This document shows positions 1-13,830 of a stretch of DNA of 40,000 nucleotides, piece by piece. A model generated the notes under the pieces. The model was not told the origin of the DNA, did not search any database, and was given only the letters and a program-made list of their open reading frames with translations. The position numbers were made by a program, and so were the translations under genes. Source of the stretch: Theodoxus fluviatilis (Eukaryota; Mollusca; Gastropoda; Cycloneritida; Neritidae); assembly GCA_034096865.1 (NCBI GenBank), contig JAWQFJ010025708.1, positions 1 to 40,000 on the forward strand, read 5' to 3'. Within the stretch, counting starts at the first letter, position 1; the number at the start of each line of letters is the position of its first letter.

Positions 1-289
1 CTCATTCCATGTGGTTTGTCTTGGAGTTTTCAAGCTTTCATGCATTGAACACTGAGACATTAGAAAGTTTCCCTTATCTCTCAAACCATCCAAAAGGTTG
101 TTCTGTCTGCACACTACATTCATACTTATGGTAGGATTGCACTGAAGCTTTGATGTGGCAAAAATTATCTAAGAAAGGCATTGAAGGTGTAAAATTGTGA
201 GTGCAGGTGTCCTGGCCTTGCCTGTGCAGAGGCAGCCCTCCTTGGCCAGACTGGGGCCAAGCCAAGGCCTGGAGGAGTGGAAGGAAAGC
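1..289. other. Unique sequence, no gene recognised
   Basis: Mixed-composition sequence with no convincing exon, repeat or RNA gene. Short open frames on both strands have no recognisable protein character. It leads directly into the trinucleotide array. Confidence 0.5.
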
Positions 290-492
290 TGTAACTGTTG
301 TTACTGCTGCTGCTGCAGTTACTGCTGCTGCTGCTGCTGCTGCTTCTACTACTACCGCCGTTACTTACATTACTGCTGCATTCACTGTGGCAACTGTTGT
401 TACTGCTGCTGCTGTTGTTACTGCTGCTGCTGCTGCTGCTGCTTCTACTACTACCGCCGTTACTTACATTACTGCTGCATTCACTGTGGCAA

Positions 493-523
<31 letters not shown>

Positions 524-1895
524 TGTTACTACTGCTGCTGCTGCTTTTACCACTACAACCGTTACTTACATTACTGCTGCATTCACTGTGGCTACTGCTG
601 TTACTGCTGCTGCTTCTACTACTACCGCCGTTACTTACATTACTGCTGCATTCACTGTGACTACTGTTGTTAATGCTGCTGCTGTTGTTACTGCTGCTGC
701 TGCTGTTACTGCTATTACTGCTACCAGTACTGCTATTACTGCTATTACTGCTGCTATCACTGTGGCTACTGTTGCTGCTGCTGCTGCTGCTACCACTACT
801 GCCGTCACTGCTATTACTGCTGCATTCACTGTGGCTACTGTTTCTGCTGCTGCTGTTGTTACTGCAGCTGCTGCTGCTGCTTCTACCACTACTGCCGTTA
901 CTAATATTACTGCTGCATCCACTGTGGCTACTGCTGTTACGGCTGCTGCTGCTGTTACTGCTGCTGTTACTGCTAATACAGCCGCTATCACTGTGGCTAC
1001 ATTTGCTGCTGCTGCTGCTTCTACCACTACCGCCGTTACTGCTATTACTGCTTCTACCACTACCGCTGTTACTGCTATTACTGCTTCTACCACTACCGCT
1101 GTTACTGCTATTACTGCTTCTACTACTACTACTGCCGTTACTGCTATTACTGCTTCTACCACTACTGCTGTTACTGCTATTACTGCTTCTACTACTACTA
1201 CTGCCGTTACTGCTATTACTGCTTCTACCACTACCGCTGTTACTGCTATTACTGCTTCTAGCACTACTGCCGTTACTGCTATTGCTGCTTCTACCACTAC
1301 CGCTGTTACTGCTATTGCTGCTTCTACCACTACCGCTGTTACTGCTATTACTGCTTCTACCACTACCGCCGTTACTGCTATTACTGCTTCTACCACTACC
1401 GCTGTTACTGCTATTACTGCTTCTACCACTACCGCTGTTACTGCTATTACTGCTTCTACCACTACCGCTGTTACTGCTATTACTGCTTCTACCACTACCG
1501 CTGTTACTGCTATTACTGCTTCTACCACTACTGCCGTTACTGCTATTACTGCTTCTACCACTACTGCCGTTACTGCTATTACTGCTTCTACCACTACTGC
1601 TGTTACTGCTATTACTGCTTCTACCACTACTGCCGTTACTGCTATTACTGCTTCTACCACTACTGCCGTTACTTCTATTACTGCTTCTACCACTACTGCC
1701 GTTACTGCTATTACTGCTTCTACCACTACTGCCGTTACTGCTATTACTGCTTCTACCACTACTGCCGTTACTGCTATTGCTGCTTCTACTACTACTGCTG
1801 CCGTTACTGCTATTGCTGCTTCTACTACTACTGCTGTTACTGCTGCTACTGCTGCTATCACTGTGCCTACTGCTGCTGCTGCTGCTGCTGCTGCT
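290..1895 (+). repeat. CTG/TTA/CTA trinucleotide-derived minisatellite, 33-bp unit in its second half
   Basis: The sequence is built almost wholly of CTG, TTA, CTA, CCA and GCC triplets. From about 290 to 1017 it is irregular, with roughly 99-bp higher-order copies near 343 and 442. From about 1018 to 1850 it is a regular 33-bp array of about 25 copies, with a few 36-bp variants that have an extra ACT. The array is open in all three forward frames and in one reverse frame, because stop codons cannot form from these triplets. In one frame it reads as an 11-residue Ala/Ser/Thr/Val repeat (ASTTTAVTAIT). The open frame is therefore not evidence of a protein. Confidence 0.9.
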
Positions 1896-2150
1896 GATCT
1901 CACGCGTTTCTCATGCCCGTCTGGACCCAGAAGCCGTCACTTTTCGTACTTTCGACGTGTGTTACAATTTCACCATGGACGCCACATTCGGTGTGACTTA
2001 GCAACGCATTTCTGCTAGTTTCAAGCATTCTGCATAACTTGCCTTGCTTCTCCCTACCCAGGAAGACAAGTGGGCTCCTGTGAGGGGGACGAATACATGC
2101 ATGCTGTTGTGTAACTATCGGTTTGTGCGATTGTGGACCAGCATCGGGTA
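1896..2150. other. Unique spacer between two repeat arrays
   Basis: About 255 bp of ordinary sequence. A plus-strand frame reads DPEAVTFRTFDVCYNF near 1925 and ends at a stop near 1999. It could be an old exon fragment, but no splice context or family match supports this. Confidence 0.4.
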
Positions 2151-2763
<613 letters not shown>

Positions 2764-2802
2764 TCGCGCGCGCGCTCCAAAAGGGAAATCGTGCCGGTAC
2801 CC

Positions 2803-3200
<398 letters not shown>

Positions 3201-3242
3201 GTGCGTGCGAGAGAAAACTGAGGCGGAGTTTCCCAGATTATG

Positions 3243-3672
3243 GATAGGCAATCCAAAACAATCCAAAGCAATCCAAGGCAATCCAAGGCTATCCAAGGCT
3301 ATCCAAGCTATACAAAACAATCCAAGGCAATCCAAGGCAATCCAAGGCTATCCAAGGCAATACAAAACAATCCAAGGCAATCCAAGGCAATCCAAGGCTA
3401 TCCAAGGCTATACAAAACAATCCAAGGCAATCCAAGGCAATCCAAGGCTATCCAAGGCTATCCAAGGCTATCCAAGGCAATCCAAGGCTATCCAAGGCAA
3501 TCCAAGGCAATCCAAGGCTATCCAAGGCAATCCAAGGCTATCCAAGGCTATCCAAGGCAATCCAAGGCAATCCAAGGCTATCCAAGGCTATCCAAGGCAA
3601 TCCAAGGCAATCCAAAACAATCCAAGGCAATCCAAAACAATCCAAAGCTATCCAAAAACAATCCAAAGCAGT
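3243..3672 (+). repeat. 10-bp minisatellite (GGCAATCCAA / GGCTATCCAA)
   Basis: About 42 copies of a 10-bp unit, alternating A/T at the fourth base, with AAAACAATCC variants at both edges. The first copy is the inner ten bases of the left inverted repeat, so the array appears to have grown out of the element's own terminus. Confidence 0.95.
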
Positions 3673-3732
3673 CCAAAGGCGGTTTCCGGTCATGTTTTAA
3701 AGGGAGTCAGTATCAAAATTGGGAAGCAAAAA

Positions 3733-4165
3733 AAGTGTCTGGCTTTGGAAAAGATTATTACAAGAAAAAGGGTCTGGCCTTGCAAGAGATTATTACAAGA
3801 AAAAGGGTCTGGCTTTGGAAGAGATTTTTACAAGAAAAAGGGTCTGGCCTTGCAAGAGATTATTACTAGAAAAAGGGTCTGGCTTTGGAAGAGATTATTA
3901 CAAGAAAAAGGGTCTGGCTTTGGAAGAGATTATTACAAGAAAAAGGGTCTGGCTTTGGAAGAGATTATTACAAGAAAAAGGGTCTGGCTTTGGAAGAGAT
4001 TATTACAAGAAAAAGGGTCTGGCTTTGGAAGAGATTATTACAAGAAAAAGGGTCTGGCTTTGGAAGAGATTATTACAAGAAAAAGGGTCTGGCTTTGGAA
4101 GAGATTATTACAAGAAAAAGGGTCTGGCTTTGGAAGAGATTATTACAAGAAAAAGGGTCTCGCTT
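3733..4165 (+). repeat. 35-bp minisatellite
   Basis: About 12 copies of a 35-bp unit made of GGCTTTGGAA, GAGATTATTA, CAAGAAAAAG and GGTCT. Copies in the first third carry GGCCTTGCAA or TTTTTA variants. The later copies are identical, which points to recent expansion at the right side. Confidence 0.95.
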
Positions 4166-4323
4166 TGCCTTGGATTGCCTATCCACAGCTCTGGGAAACC
4201 CACCGCAGTTGACGAACACATCAGGGAACGGGGAATCTAATGTAAAGCGGTTCGAGACCTTTTGAGGAAAAACCGTTTTATGAAATCTACACCTTGACCT
4301 TCCTTTTGCTTCGCTTTCCCCAG

Positions 4324-6010
<1,687 letters not shown>

Positions 6011-6024
6011 GGGGTGGGTGGGGA

Positions 6025-6090
6025 GAATGAATGAATGAATGAATGAATGAATGAATGAATGAATGAATGAATGAATGAATGAATGAATGA
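6025..6090 (+). repeat. (GAAT)n microsatellite in the likely 3' UTR
   Basis: About 16 perfect GAAT tetranucleotide copies start 15 bp after the stop codon of the preceding gene. Possible AATAAA signals for that gene lie further down (near 7215 and 7602), but none is decisive. Confidence 0.95.
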
Positions 6091-6395
6091 GGAAGGCATG
6101 ACGACCCATCAGCCTGGAAAGGCAATTCAATGCCAGCATTTGTTCCTAAAATACTTCTCAAAGAGGCTACACAATTATTTGGTGTAAACGCCCTACGTCA
6201 AAGTAGAACAGAGACTGAATGTTAAAAGTAATGAAAGTATACATCCATATTCGATAGAGATCTGTAAACTTTAAAAATCTTAACACGGACATTGGGTATT
6301 TAGACATATCACGGATAGACTTGTACATGTACAATTTAAATATCTTGTTTCGGGACAATCGAACGGGTACGCTTCTCCAGAATGTGCCTCACAGG
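6091..6395. other. Unique sequence downstream of the split gene
   Basis: About 300 bp of AT-moderate unique sequence, probably 3' UTR or intergenic. No gene recognised. Confidence 0.4.
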
Positions 6396-6960
6396 AGGGG
6401 GGAGATAGAGGGGGGAGGGGGGAGATAGAGGTTGGAGGGGGGAGATAGAGGTTGGAGGGGAGAGATAGAGGTTGGAGGGGAGAGATAGAGGTTGGAGGGG
6501 GGAGATAGAGGTTGGAGGGGGAAGATAGAGGTTGGAGGGGGTAGATAGAGGTTGGAGGGGGGAGATCAAGGTTGGAGGGGGGAGATAGAGGTTGGAGGGG
6601 GGAGATCAAGGTTGGAGGGGGGAGATAGAGGTTGGAGGGGGGAGATAGAGGTTGGAGGGGGGAGATAGAGGTTGGAGGGGGGAGATCAAGGTTGGAGGGG
6701 GGAGATCAAGATTGGAGGGGGGAGATAGAGGTTGGAGGGGGGAGATAGATGTTGGAGGGGGGAGATAGAGGTTGGAGGGGGGAGATAGAGGTTGGAGGGT
6801 GGAGATAGAGGTTGGAGGGGGGAGATAGAGGTTGGAGGGGGGAGATAGAGGTTGGAGGGGGGAGATAGAGGTTGGAGGGGGGAGATAGAGGTTGGAGGGG
6901 GGAGATAGAGGTTGGAGAGGGGAGATAGAGGTTGGAGGGGGGAGATAGAGGTTAGAGGGG
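6396..6960 (+). repeat. 20-bp purine-rich minisatellite
   Basis: About 28 copies of a 20-bp unit (GGGGGGAGATAGAGGTTGGA), with single-base variants such as GATCAAGG and GGGTGGAG. The plus strand is nearly all purine with runs of five or six G per unit, which favours G-quadruplex or triplex formation. A short (GGT)n tract follows at 6971-6988. Confidence 0.97.
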
Positions 6961-6990
6961 GGGTGAGGGGTGGTGGTGGTGGTGGTGGAA

Positions 6991-7255
6991 AGGACGGATA
7001 GTTTGTTTCCAAGTTAGCAGAACAAATTAATGAAGCAAGACGTGGATGGCAGCATAGTAGTTGTTTTAGAACACTTTAATTTCCTTGTCTTCTACAAGTA
7101 TCTTTCATTTTTGTGAAGAAATGGAATTGGCGACTGGAAATATATTGCACTTTGCTCTCAAGAAATATTGATGGTGCTTGACAATTTTCACAATCTTGTC
7201 GCACAAAAGCATTGAATAAATTACCTAGACAGCACATCACTAAACAAATGTTATA
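6991..7255. other. Unique sequence, no gene recognised
   Basis: AT-rich unique sequence with no exon-like frame. It contains an AATAAA at about 7215 that could serve as a poly(A) signal for the upstream gene. Confidence 0.4.
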
Positions 7256-7287
7256 CTACGAGACACACATACACACACACACACGCA

Positions 7288-7325
<38 letters not shown>

Positions 7326-7412
7326 AACGCACACATACACACACACACACACACACACAAACAAACGCACACACATATACACACACACAGACACACACAC
7401 ACAGACAGACAG
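7256..7412 (+). repeat. (CA)n with AAACAAACGCACAC interruptions
   Basis: About 155 bp of CA dinucleotide interrupted by repeated AAACAAACGCACA motifs and ending in (CAGA)n. Confidence 0.95.
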
Positions 7413-8885
7413 AAAGTGACTGGAGAATGGATGACTTTATCAATTTTATATCTCTCAAAATGAATTTTCTGATTTAGTGAAGCGGTACAGAGCGGGAGAG
7501 AGGTAAGGAGCGACTGTGCACGGAAGATTTCTATGTGAAATTGGCACTGAACACCATGAAACTGGTCATAGGTCGCGCTGGACTTTCGGAGACGCAGCCC
7601 TGTAATAAATATCATTTGGGGTCAGGCAGAAGGGTTTTCCGTTTGGGCTCATTTCTGTCTCTGTCGACCCACTAAAATCGATCTGTTGCCGATATATTAT
7701 GCAAATCAACATGTAATAATGTAAAAAAACAAAAACTGTTATTAATCCTACTCCCTAAAATCAAGAAGATAATTAGGGTTCAATTGGCCCAACTAAGGTG
7801 TTTTCTCTTGGCCCGATGGCTTGTACTCATACCAGCGTATCATATATCACCTATACCGGCGTATCATATATCACTGCCAAAGCTCGTTCACTCTATTCTC
7901 TTCCTGTAGCGAAATTTTCCGTCAGACAGCGCTGTCTGTCTAACTCTAAGGCTAGAAAACAACTCCGTGACGTAAACTTATTTTGACGTTGGGCCAATCA
8001 GAAGTCCCGTATTTAAGCTTGCGTATCAAATTTCTTCGACTTTGCTTTTCAGTGCGGTGCTTATTGGAATGGTTGTAACTTCCATAAATTTCAAGATACA
8101 ATAATCACTTATAGCACCATTAGAAAGCAAAAACTCTTAGCTTTAAAATTATACCAATAACTTGAAGGGGGAAAAAAGAGAGTCTAAAACCGACTTATCA
8201 CCTGTTTTGTTGTGCTCAGTCACAACGACTTTGAAAGTTCTTCATTGATGTAGAATGAATGAATGTTGTAGAACTATTGACGATTGAGAGATCTGTGGGA
8301 GACCTGAAGTTTCTGAGGCGAGTAAAGCTTTTCTTTTCTTCTGAATGCTCAGTCTAAAAAGAGAGGTCCAATAAATTGAAAGTTAATCTACATGGTTGTC
8401 ACATTCGCTTGAAAGGAGAAAAAAAAATCACCATACTGTAATACTGTATTTAGCAGTATCTACTGCCTTCAGATGTTTTAAGGCGACTGTCGCACGTGTA
8501 AAACAAAAATTGACTGTTTAAGTGTTTTACGTCAAATTTGTTTTGAACAGCCGCATGCCGCAACAGTTTGAGAAAGCAAAAGTGTGTTGTACGAACATTA
8601 TTTTCTGCTGCCACTTGCCAGAAATGTGTTGAGATATATAATGTAGGTACTTTCCTGTCAAGTAAAGCTATAACTTACAGTGAACAAATATATTTTACCA
8701 CTGCCGCAAAGCCTTACTAAGCAAAGATGAACAATGAATGAGTGTTTATTTCATAAGGTCCTATCAGCCATATTTGGGTATGTAAAGCCTCAGCATTTTT
8801 GTTTACAAAAGTAACGAAGATGAACAAAATATATCAGCCGTGTGAACATGCAGATTATACTGCCATTGCAGTGGAAACACTTTTT
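7413..8885. other. Unique sequence with a promoter-like segment
   Basis: No protein-coding exon recognised. It contains an AATAAA near 7602, a 24-bp tandem duplication at 7831-7874, a perfect 16-bp palindrome at 7923-7938 and a promoter-like element cluster near 7968-8040. The remainder (about 8050-8885) is AT-rich and featureless. Confidence 0.5.
7968..8040 (+). promoter_or_regulatory. Possible RNA polymerase II promoter (CRE, CCAAT, TATA-like)
   Basis: In order: GTGACGTAAAC (CRE-like, 7968-7978), TTGACGTT (7983-7990), GGCCAATCAG (CCAAT box, about 7992-8001) and TATTTAAG (TATA-like, 8010-8017). Order and spacing are typical of an animal core promoter firing to the right near 8040. No obvious first coding exon follows, so it may belong to a non-coding or transposon transcript. 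Confidence 0.3.
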
Positions 8886-9721
8886 AAGTGCGTACTTATT
8901 TGCCCATTATTTGGAGAATGAGACGTTATTTATCATACGTTGCAGTGCAATATCAAGACACGGATTTTGAGAAAGTTCCACACGAATATCGTTCGACAGC
9001 AATTTGTGCGTGAGAGACAGACAGACAGACACGCTGAAACACACTCGGACATGCACACACAAACGCACACACACACTCACGCAGACAGGCAGACACTTAG
9101 AGAGGAGCATGGACACCCAAGCACACACACAGAGAAGCACACAGACACTCGGACGCGCAGAAAGACAGACGCCCAAACAGACACACACACAGACAAACGT
9201 ACACACACACTCACGCAGACAGGCAGACACATAGAGAGGAGCACAGACACCCAAGCACACACACAGAGAAACACAGACAGGCAGACAGGCACACACACAG
9301 AGAAACACAGACAGGCAGACAGGCACACACACAGAGAAACACAGACAGGCAGACAGGCACACACAGAGAAACACAGACAGGCAGACAGGCACACACACAG
9401 AGAAACACAGACAGGCAGACAGCCACACACACAGAGAAACACAGACAGGCACACACACAGAGAAACACAGACAGGCAGACAGGCACACACAGAGAAACAC
9501 AGACAGGCAGACAGGCACACACAGAGAAACACAGACAGGCAGACAGGCACACACACAGAGAAACACAGACAGGCAGGTAGGCACACACAGAGAAGCACAC
9601 AGACACTCGGACACGCAGAAAGACAGACACCCAAACAGACACACACAGACAAACGTACACACAGAGAAACAGCAGAAGAGGCACTTTATTGGTTTTACAC
9701 CACAATGTACAAGGGAAATTA
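8886..9721 (+). pseudogene. LINE C-terminal remnant split by a CA/GACA microsatellite
   Basis: The frame at about 8886-9003 reads KCVLICPLFGE, a TGA, then DVIYHTLQCNIKTRILRKFH. This fits the C-terminal cysteine/histidine knuckle of non-LTR retrotransposon polyproteins. About 660 bp of CA/GACA repeat follows in the same frame, then EALYWFYTTMYKGN and a stop (9718-9720), which resembles the usual last residues of such proteins. Similarity is short and the TGA shows decay. An alternative is chance resemblance. Confidence 0.35.
9005..9664 (+). repeat. CA/CAGA/GGCAGACA compound minisatellite
   Basis: Irregular array of ACAC, CAGA, GGCAGACAGG and GAGAAACACAGA blocks. Units of about 40-42 bp (AGAAACACAGACAGGCAGAC plus ACAGGCACACACAC) repeat about 9 times between 9264 and 9580. 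The flanking segments near 9100-9190 and 9590-9660 are near copies of each other. Confidence 0.92.
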
Positions 9722-10431
9722 AGTGTTTAACCTAATCTACTTGTGTCAGCTTTTGCAAGGTTTGGTGGTTAGTGTTATATTAAAAGCAGCAGAATTCTAC
9801 ATGTGTATTAAGAATTTCTCTACTTTGAAATTGTTCTGTTCCAGTATTATGATGACAGCTTTATTGCCGTGATATGAATATTTGTATGCACGTAGACAAT
9901 AGGTGTAAGAAAATAATTATCCAACTTTGTAACTGCGTGAGTGTTGGTTCAACGTCTGCAGAGTGCCGACAAGAGTAAAACCGTCTTTAAAGGATCTTCA
10001 TCAACACCATGTTATCTATTGATTGTAGACACAAGCTGTGACGAGGTTAGTCCGTTTTTGTTGGGTTGTTTTTTGGGGGGATGGCATGCTCTTAGATTAG
10101 AGCTGTGACGAATTTCGTTCATATCTTGAGAAAATCAAAGAGAAAAGCTTTGAATAGCATCCATGGGTCTTATCAGATTATGATACTTTTTGTCGGGTAT
10201 TTTACCTGAGACCGTTTTTGGGTTTCGCATGCTTTGCGCTTAATTTAGAAATGTGTAATCTTGGGCTGATTGATTATTTATGCTGCTGTAATTTTCTACG
10301 TGTTCCAATCTCGACATTTCGAAAAGCTTCTGTACATTTGTAAAATTATGACTGCTGTAATTCTGAAATAAATATGTCTTGACAAAATACTTATCGTCAT
10401 TTGTCATTGTGATGGTGCGGATGTTTTGACG
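9722..10431. other. Unique AT-rich sequence, possibly a transcript 3' end
   Basis: No coding frame. An AATAAA at 10367-10372 follows TG-rich sequence, in the style of a plus-strand 3' UTR. The transcript it would belong to is unknown. Confidence 0.35.
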
Positions 10432-10752
10432 TGTGACCTTGCCCTCTACAAAACAACACTTGCAGTGGGTAACTTTTGTATAAAAATGATAAGCGTTTGC
10501 TGTGATGAGTGGCTTTGCCCTCTACAAAACATTTGCAGTGGGTAATGTTTGTATGAAAATGATAAGCGTTTGCTGTGATGAGTGGCTTTGCCCTCTACAA
10601 AACAACATTTGCAGTGGGTAATGTTTGTATAAAAATGATAAGCGTTTGCTGTGATGAGTGTCTTTGCCCTCTACAAAACAACATTTGCAGTGGGTAATGT
10701 TTGTATAAAAATGATAAGCGTTTGCTGTGATGAGTGGCATTGCCCTCTACAC
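10432..10752 (+). repeat. 76-bp tandem repeat, about 4 copies
   Basis: Units starting GATAAGCGTTTGCTGTGATG at 10488, 10561, 10637 and 10713, with spacings of 73, 76 and 76 bp. A partial leading copy begins near 10432. The second copy lacks three bases (AAC of ACAACA). Confidence 0.93.
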
Positions 10753-10807
10753 AAGTGCAGCTGAGGTGTTATTGTACTGAACTAATAAGGGAAATTAGCC
10801 AAATGTT

Positions 10808-10841
10808 CCCCCCCCCCCCCCCCCCCACCCCCACCCCCCCA
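10808..10841 (+). repeat. Poly-C tract
   Basis: Mostly C with two ACCCC interruptions. On the minus strand it is a G run able to form a quadruplex. Confidence 0.95.
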
Positions 10842-10906
10842 ATGATGAACGCAGTTCCGCTGCTAGCAAAATATGTCCACTGGCGGTAAACCCAGAGAAA
10901 GTAGTT

Positions 10907-11381
10907 AGTAGCAGCAGTAGTAGTAGTAGTCCTAGTGGTGGTAATATTAGTAGTAGCAGCAGTAGTAGTAGTAGAAGCAGCAGCAGCAGTAGTAGTAGTA
11001 GTCCTAGTGGTGGTAATATTAGTAGTAGCAGCAGAAGTAGTAGTAGAAGCAGCAGCAGCAGTAGTAGTAGTAGTCCTAGTGGTGGTAATATTAGTAGCAG
11101 CAGCAGTAGTAGTAGTAGTAGTAGTGGTGGTAATATTAGTAGTAGCAGCAGAAGTAGTAGTAGAAGCAGCAGTAGTAGTAGTAGTAGTAGTCCTAGTGAT
11201 GGTAATATTAGTAGCAGCAGCAGTAGTAGTAGTAGTCCTAGTGGTGGTAATATTAGTAGTAGAAGCAGCAGTAGTAGTAGTAGAAGCAGCAGTAGTAGTA
11301 GTAGAAGCAGCAGTAGTAGTAGTAGTAGCAGCAGCAGTAGTAGTAGTAGTAGTAGTAGCAGCAGTAGTAGTCCTCGTGGAC
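10907..11381 (+). repeat. (GTA)n/(GCA)n trinucleotide minisatellite
   Basis: AGT and AGC triplet runs organised in higher-order units of about 60-75 bp, each marked by CCTAGTGGTGGTAATATTAG. The repeated marker shows that segments were duplicated as blocks. It is open in one frame (Val/Ala runs) only because of its triplet composition. Confidence 0.93.
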
Positions 11382-11611
11382 TACTATGAGAAGACTGTCA
11401 TGCCAGAAGAAATGGTGAGTGAGTGATGGTGTATATTTTCTGTGTGAGTGGTAGGAGTGAGCAGTGATGTTCTTGGCAGTGGATATGGTGCATGATGACC
11501 AGGTTGTTGTTGCAAGTGAGGTGGGCTGGATCTGCCAGGCTAGTTTCAAAAAACAGTTGCATCTGATTGATCTGACTCTGTCCCCCGGATGTCTCTCTGG
11601 CTGCTTGGGGC
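11382..11611. other. Unique spacer before the 42-bp array
   Basis: 230 bp of unique sequence. A plus-strand frame from ATG at 11464 runs into the array, reading MVHDDQVVVASEVGWICQAS. No homologue is recognised and the frame breaks inside the array. Confidence 0.35.
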
Positions 11612-13124
11612 CGCCCCTGGCTGAGCTACGGGAGCAGGCCCTGAAAGCCCAGCAGCCCCTGGCTGAGCTACGGGAGCAGGCCCTGAAAGCCCAGCAGCCC
11701 CTGGCTGAGCTACTGGAGCAGGCCCTGAAAGCCCAGCAGCCCCTGGCTGAGCTACTGGAGCAGGCCCTGAAAGCCCAGCAGCCCCTGGCTGAGCTACGGG
11801 AGCAGGCCCTGAAAGCCCAGCAGCCCCTGGCTGAGCTACTGGAGCAGGCCCTGAAAGCCCAGCAGCCCCTGGCTGAGCTACTGGAGCAGGCCCTGAAAGC
11901 CCAGCAGCCCCTGGCTGAGCTACTGGAGCAGGCCCGAAAGCCCAGCAGCCCCTGGCTGAGCTACTGGAGCAGGCCCTGAAAGCCCAGCAGCCCCTGGCTG
12001 AGCTACTGGAGCAGGCCCTGAAAGCCCAGCAGCCCCTGGCTGAGCTACGGGAGCAGGCCCGAAAGCCCAGCAGCCCCTGGCTGAGCTACTGGAGCAGGCC
12101 CTGAAAGCCCAGCAGCCCCTGGCTGAGCTACTGGAGCAGGCCCTGAAAGCCCAGCAGCCCCTGGCTGAGCTACGGGAGCAGGCCCTGAAAGCCCAGCAGC
12201 CCCTGGCTGAGCTACGGGAGCAGGCCCTGAAAGCCCAGCAGCCCCTGGCTGAGCTACGGGAGCAGGCCCTGAAAGCCCAGCAGCCCCTGGCTGAGCTACG
12301 GGAGCAGGCCCTGAAAGCCCAGCAGCCCCTGGCTGAGCTACGGGAGCAGGCCCTGAAAGCCCAGCAGCCCCTGGCTGAGCTACGGGAGCAGGCCCCGAAA
12401 GCCCAGCAGCCCCTGGCTGAGCTACGGGAGCAGGCCCCGAAAGCCCAGCAGCCCCTGGCTGAGCTACGGGAGCAGGCCCTGAAAGCCCAGCAGCCCCTGG
12501 CTGAGCTACGGGAGCAGGCCCCGAAAGCCCAGCAGCCCCTGGCTGAGCTACGGGAGCAGGCCCCGAAAGCCCAGCAGCCCCTGGCTGAGCTACGGGAGCA
12601 GGCCCTGAAAGCCCAGCAGCCCCTGGCTGAGCTACGGGAGCAGGCCCTGAAAGCCCAGCAGCCCCTGGCTGAGCTACGGGAGCAGGCCCTGAAAGCCCAG
12701 CAGCCCCTGGCTGAGCTACGGGAGCAGGCCCCGAAAGCCCAGCAGCCCCTGGCTGAGCTACGGGAGCAGGCCCCGAAAGCCCAGCAGCCCCTGGCTGAGC
12801 TACGGGAGCAGGCCCCGAAAGCTCAGCAGCCCCTGGCTGAGCTACGGGAGCAGGCCCTGAAAGCCCAGCAGCCCCTGGCTGAGCTACGGGAGCAGGCCCT
12901 GAAAGCCCAGCAGCCCCTGGCTGAGCTACGGGAGCAGGCCCTGAAAGCCCAGCAGCCCCTGGCTGAGCTACGGGAGCAGGCCCCGAAAGCCCAGCAGCCC
13001 CTGGCTGAGCTACGGGAGCAGGCCCTGAAAGCCCAGCAGCCCCTGGCTGAGCTACGGGAGCAGGCCCCGAAAGCCCAGCAGCCCCTGGCTGAGCTACGGG
13101 AGCAGGCCCCGAAAGCCCAGCAGC
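11612..13124 (+). repeat. 42-bp minisatellite, about 36 copies
   Basis: The unit is GCTGAGCTACGGGAGCAGGC plus CCTGAAAGCCCAGCAGCCCC plus TG. Being 14 codons long, it could read as AELREQALKAQQPL. Two copies (near 11931 and 12057) have the same one-base deletion and are 41 bp, which breaks any long forward frame. CTACTGG variants occur only at about 11700-12130, CCCCGAAA variants only after about 12390. This shows local amplification of sub-blocks. One related single unit occurs at 31031-31058. Confidence 0.97.
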
Positions 13125-13240
13125 CAGAGTTTGCAGTCAATGAGGGGGCATCCAGAGGCTTCGGCCATATGTTACTCTGGAATGCATCATGTGTATTTCT
13201 TCTTGATGTTTGTACGCACTCCCGTGTGTTCGTAGTCGTA
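13125..13240. other. Short unique spacer
   Basis: About 115 bp of unique sequence between the 42-bp array and the TG/GA microsatellite. Confidence 0.5.

Positions 13241-13830
<590 letters not shown>

Larger units (their letters stand above)
3219..4209. mobile_element. Inverted-repeat-bounded unit containing two minisatellites
   Basis: The left end (about 3219-3256) and right end (about 4170-4209) are imperfect inverted repeats of about 38 bp. They share GTTTCCCAGA, then TGGATAGGCAATCCAA after a small gap. No clear target duplication was found. The interior is almost entirely two tandem arrays. The structure resembles a non-autonomous element whose interior was replaced by satellite expansion. 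It lies in the intron upstream of the exon starting at 4324. Class unknown. Confidence 0.6.

Noticed and set aside
201..2018. 605-codon open frame rich in Ala, Thr and Val
   Set aside because: All three forward frames and one reverse frame are open because the triplet array cannot form stops. No start context, splice context or non-repeat domain supports a protein.
8907..9722. Cys-rich frames on the minus strand and Thr/Gln-rich frames on the plus strand
   Set aside because: Translations of CA/CAGA repeats; only the short non-repeat ends were kept as a possible LINE relic.
11464..11979. Possible coiled-coil protein with AELREQALKAQQPL repeats
   Set aside because: The frame is broken by one-base deletions in the array and its N-terminal part has no recognisable features.
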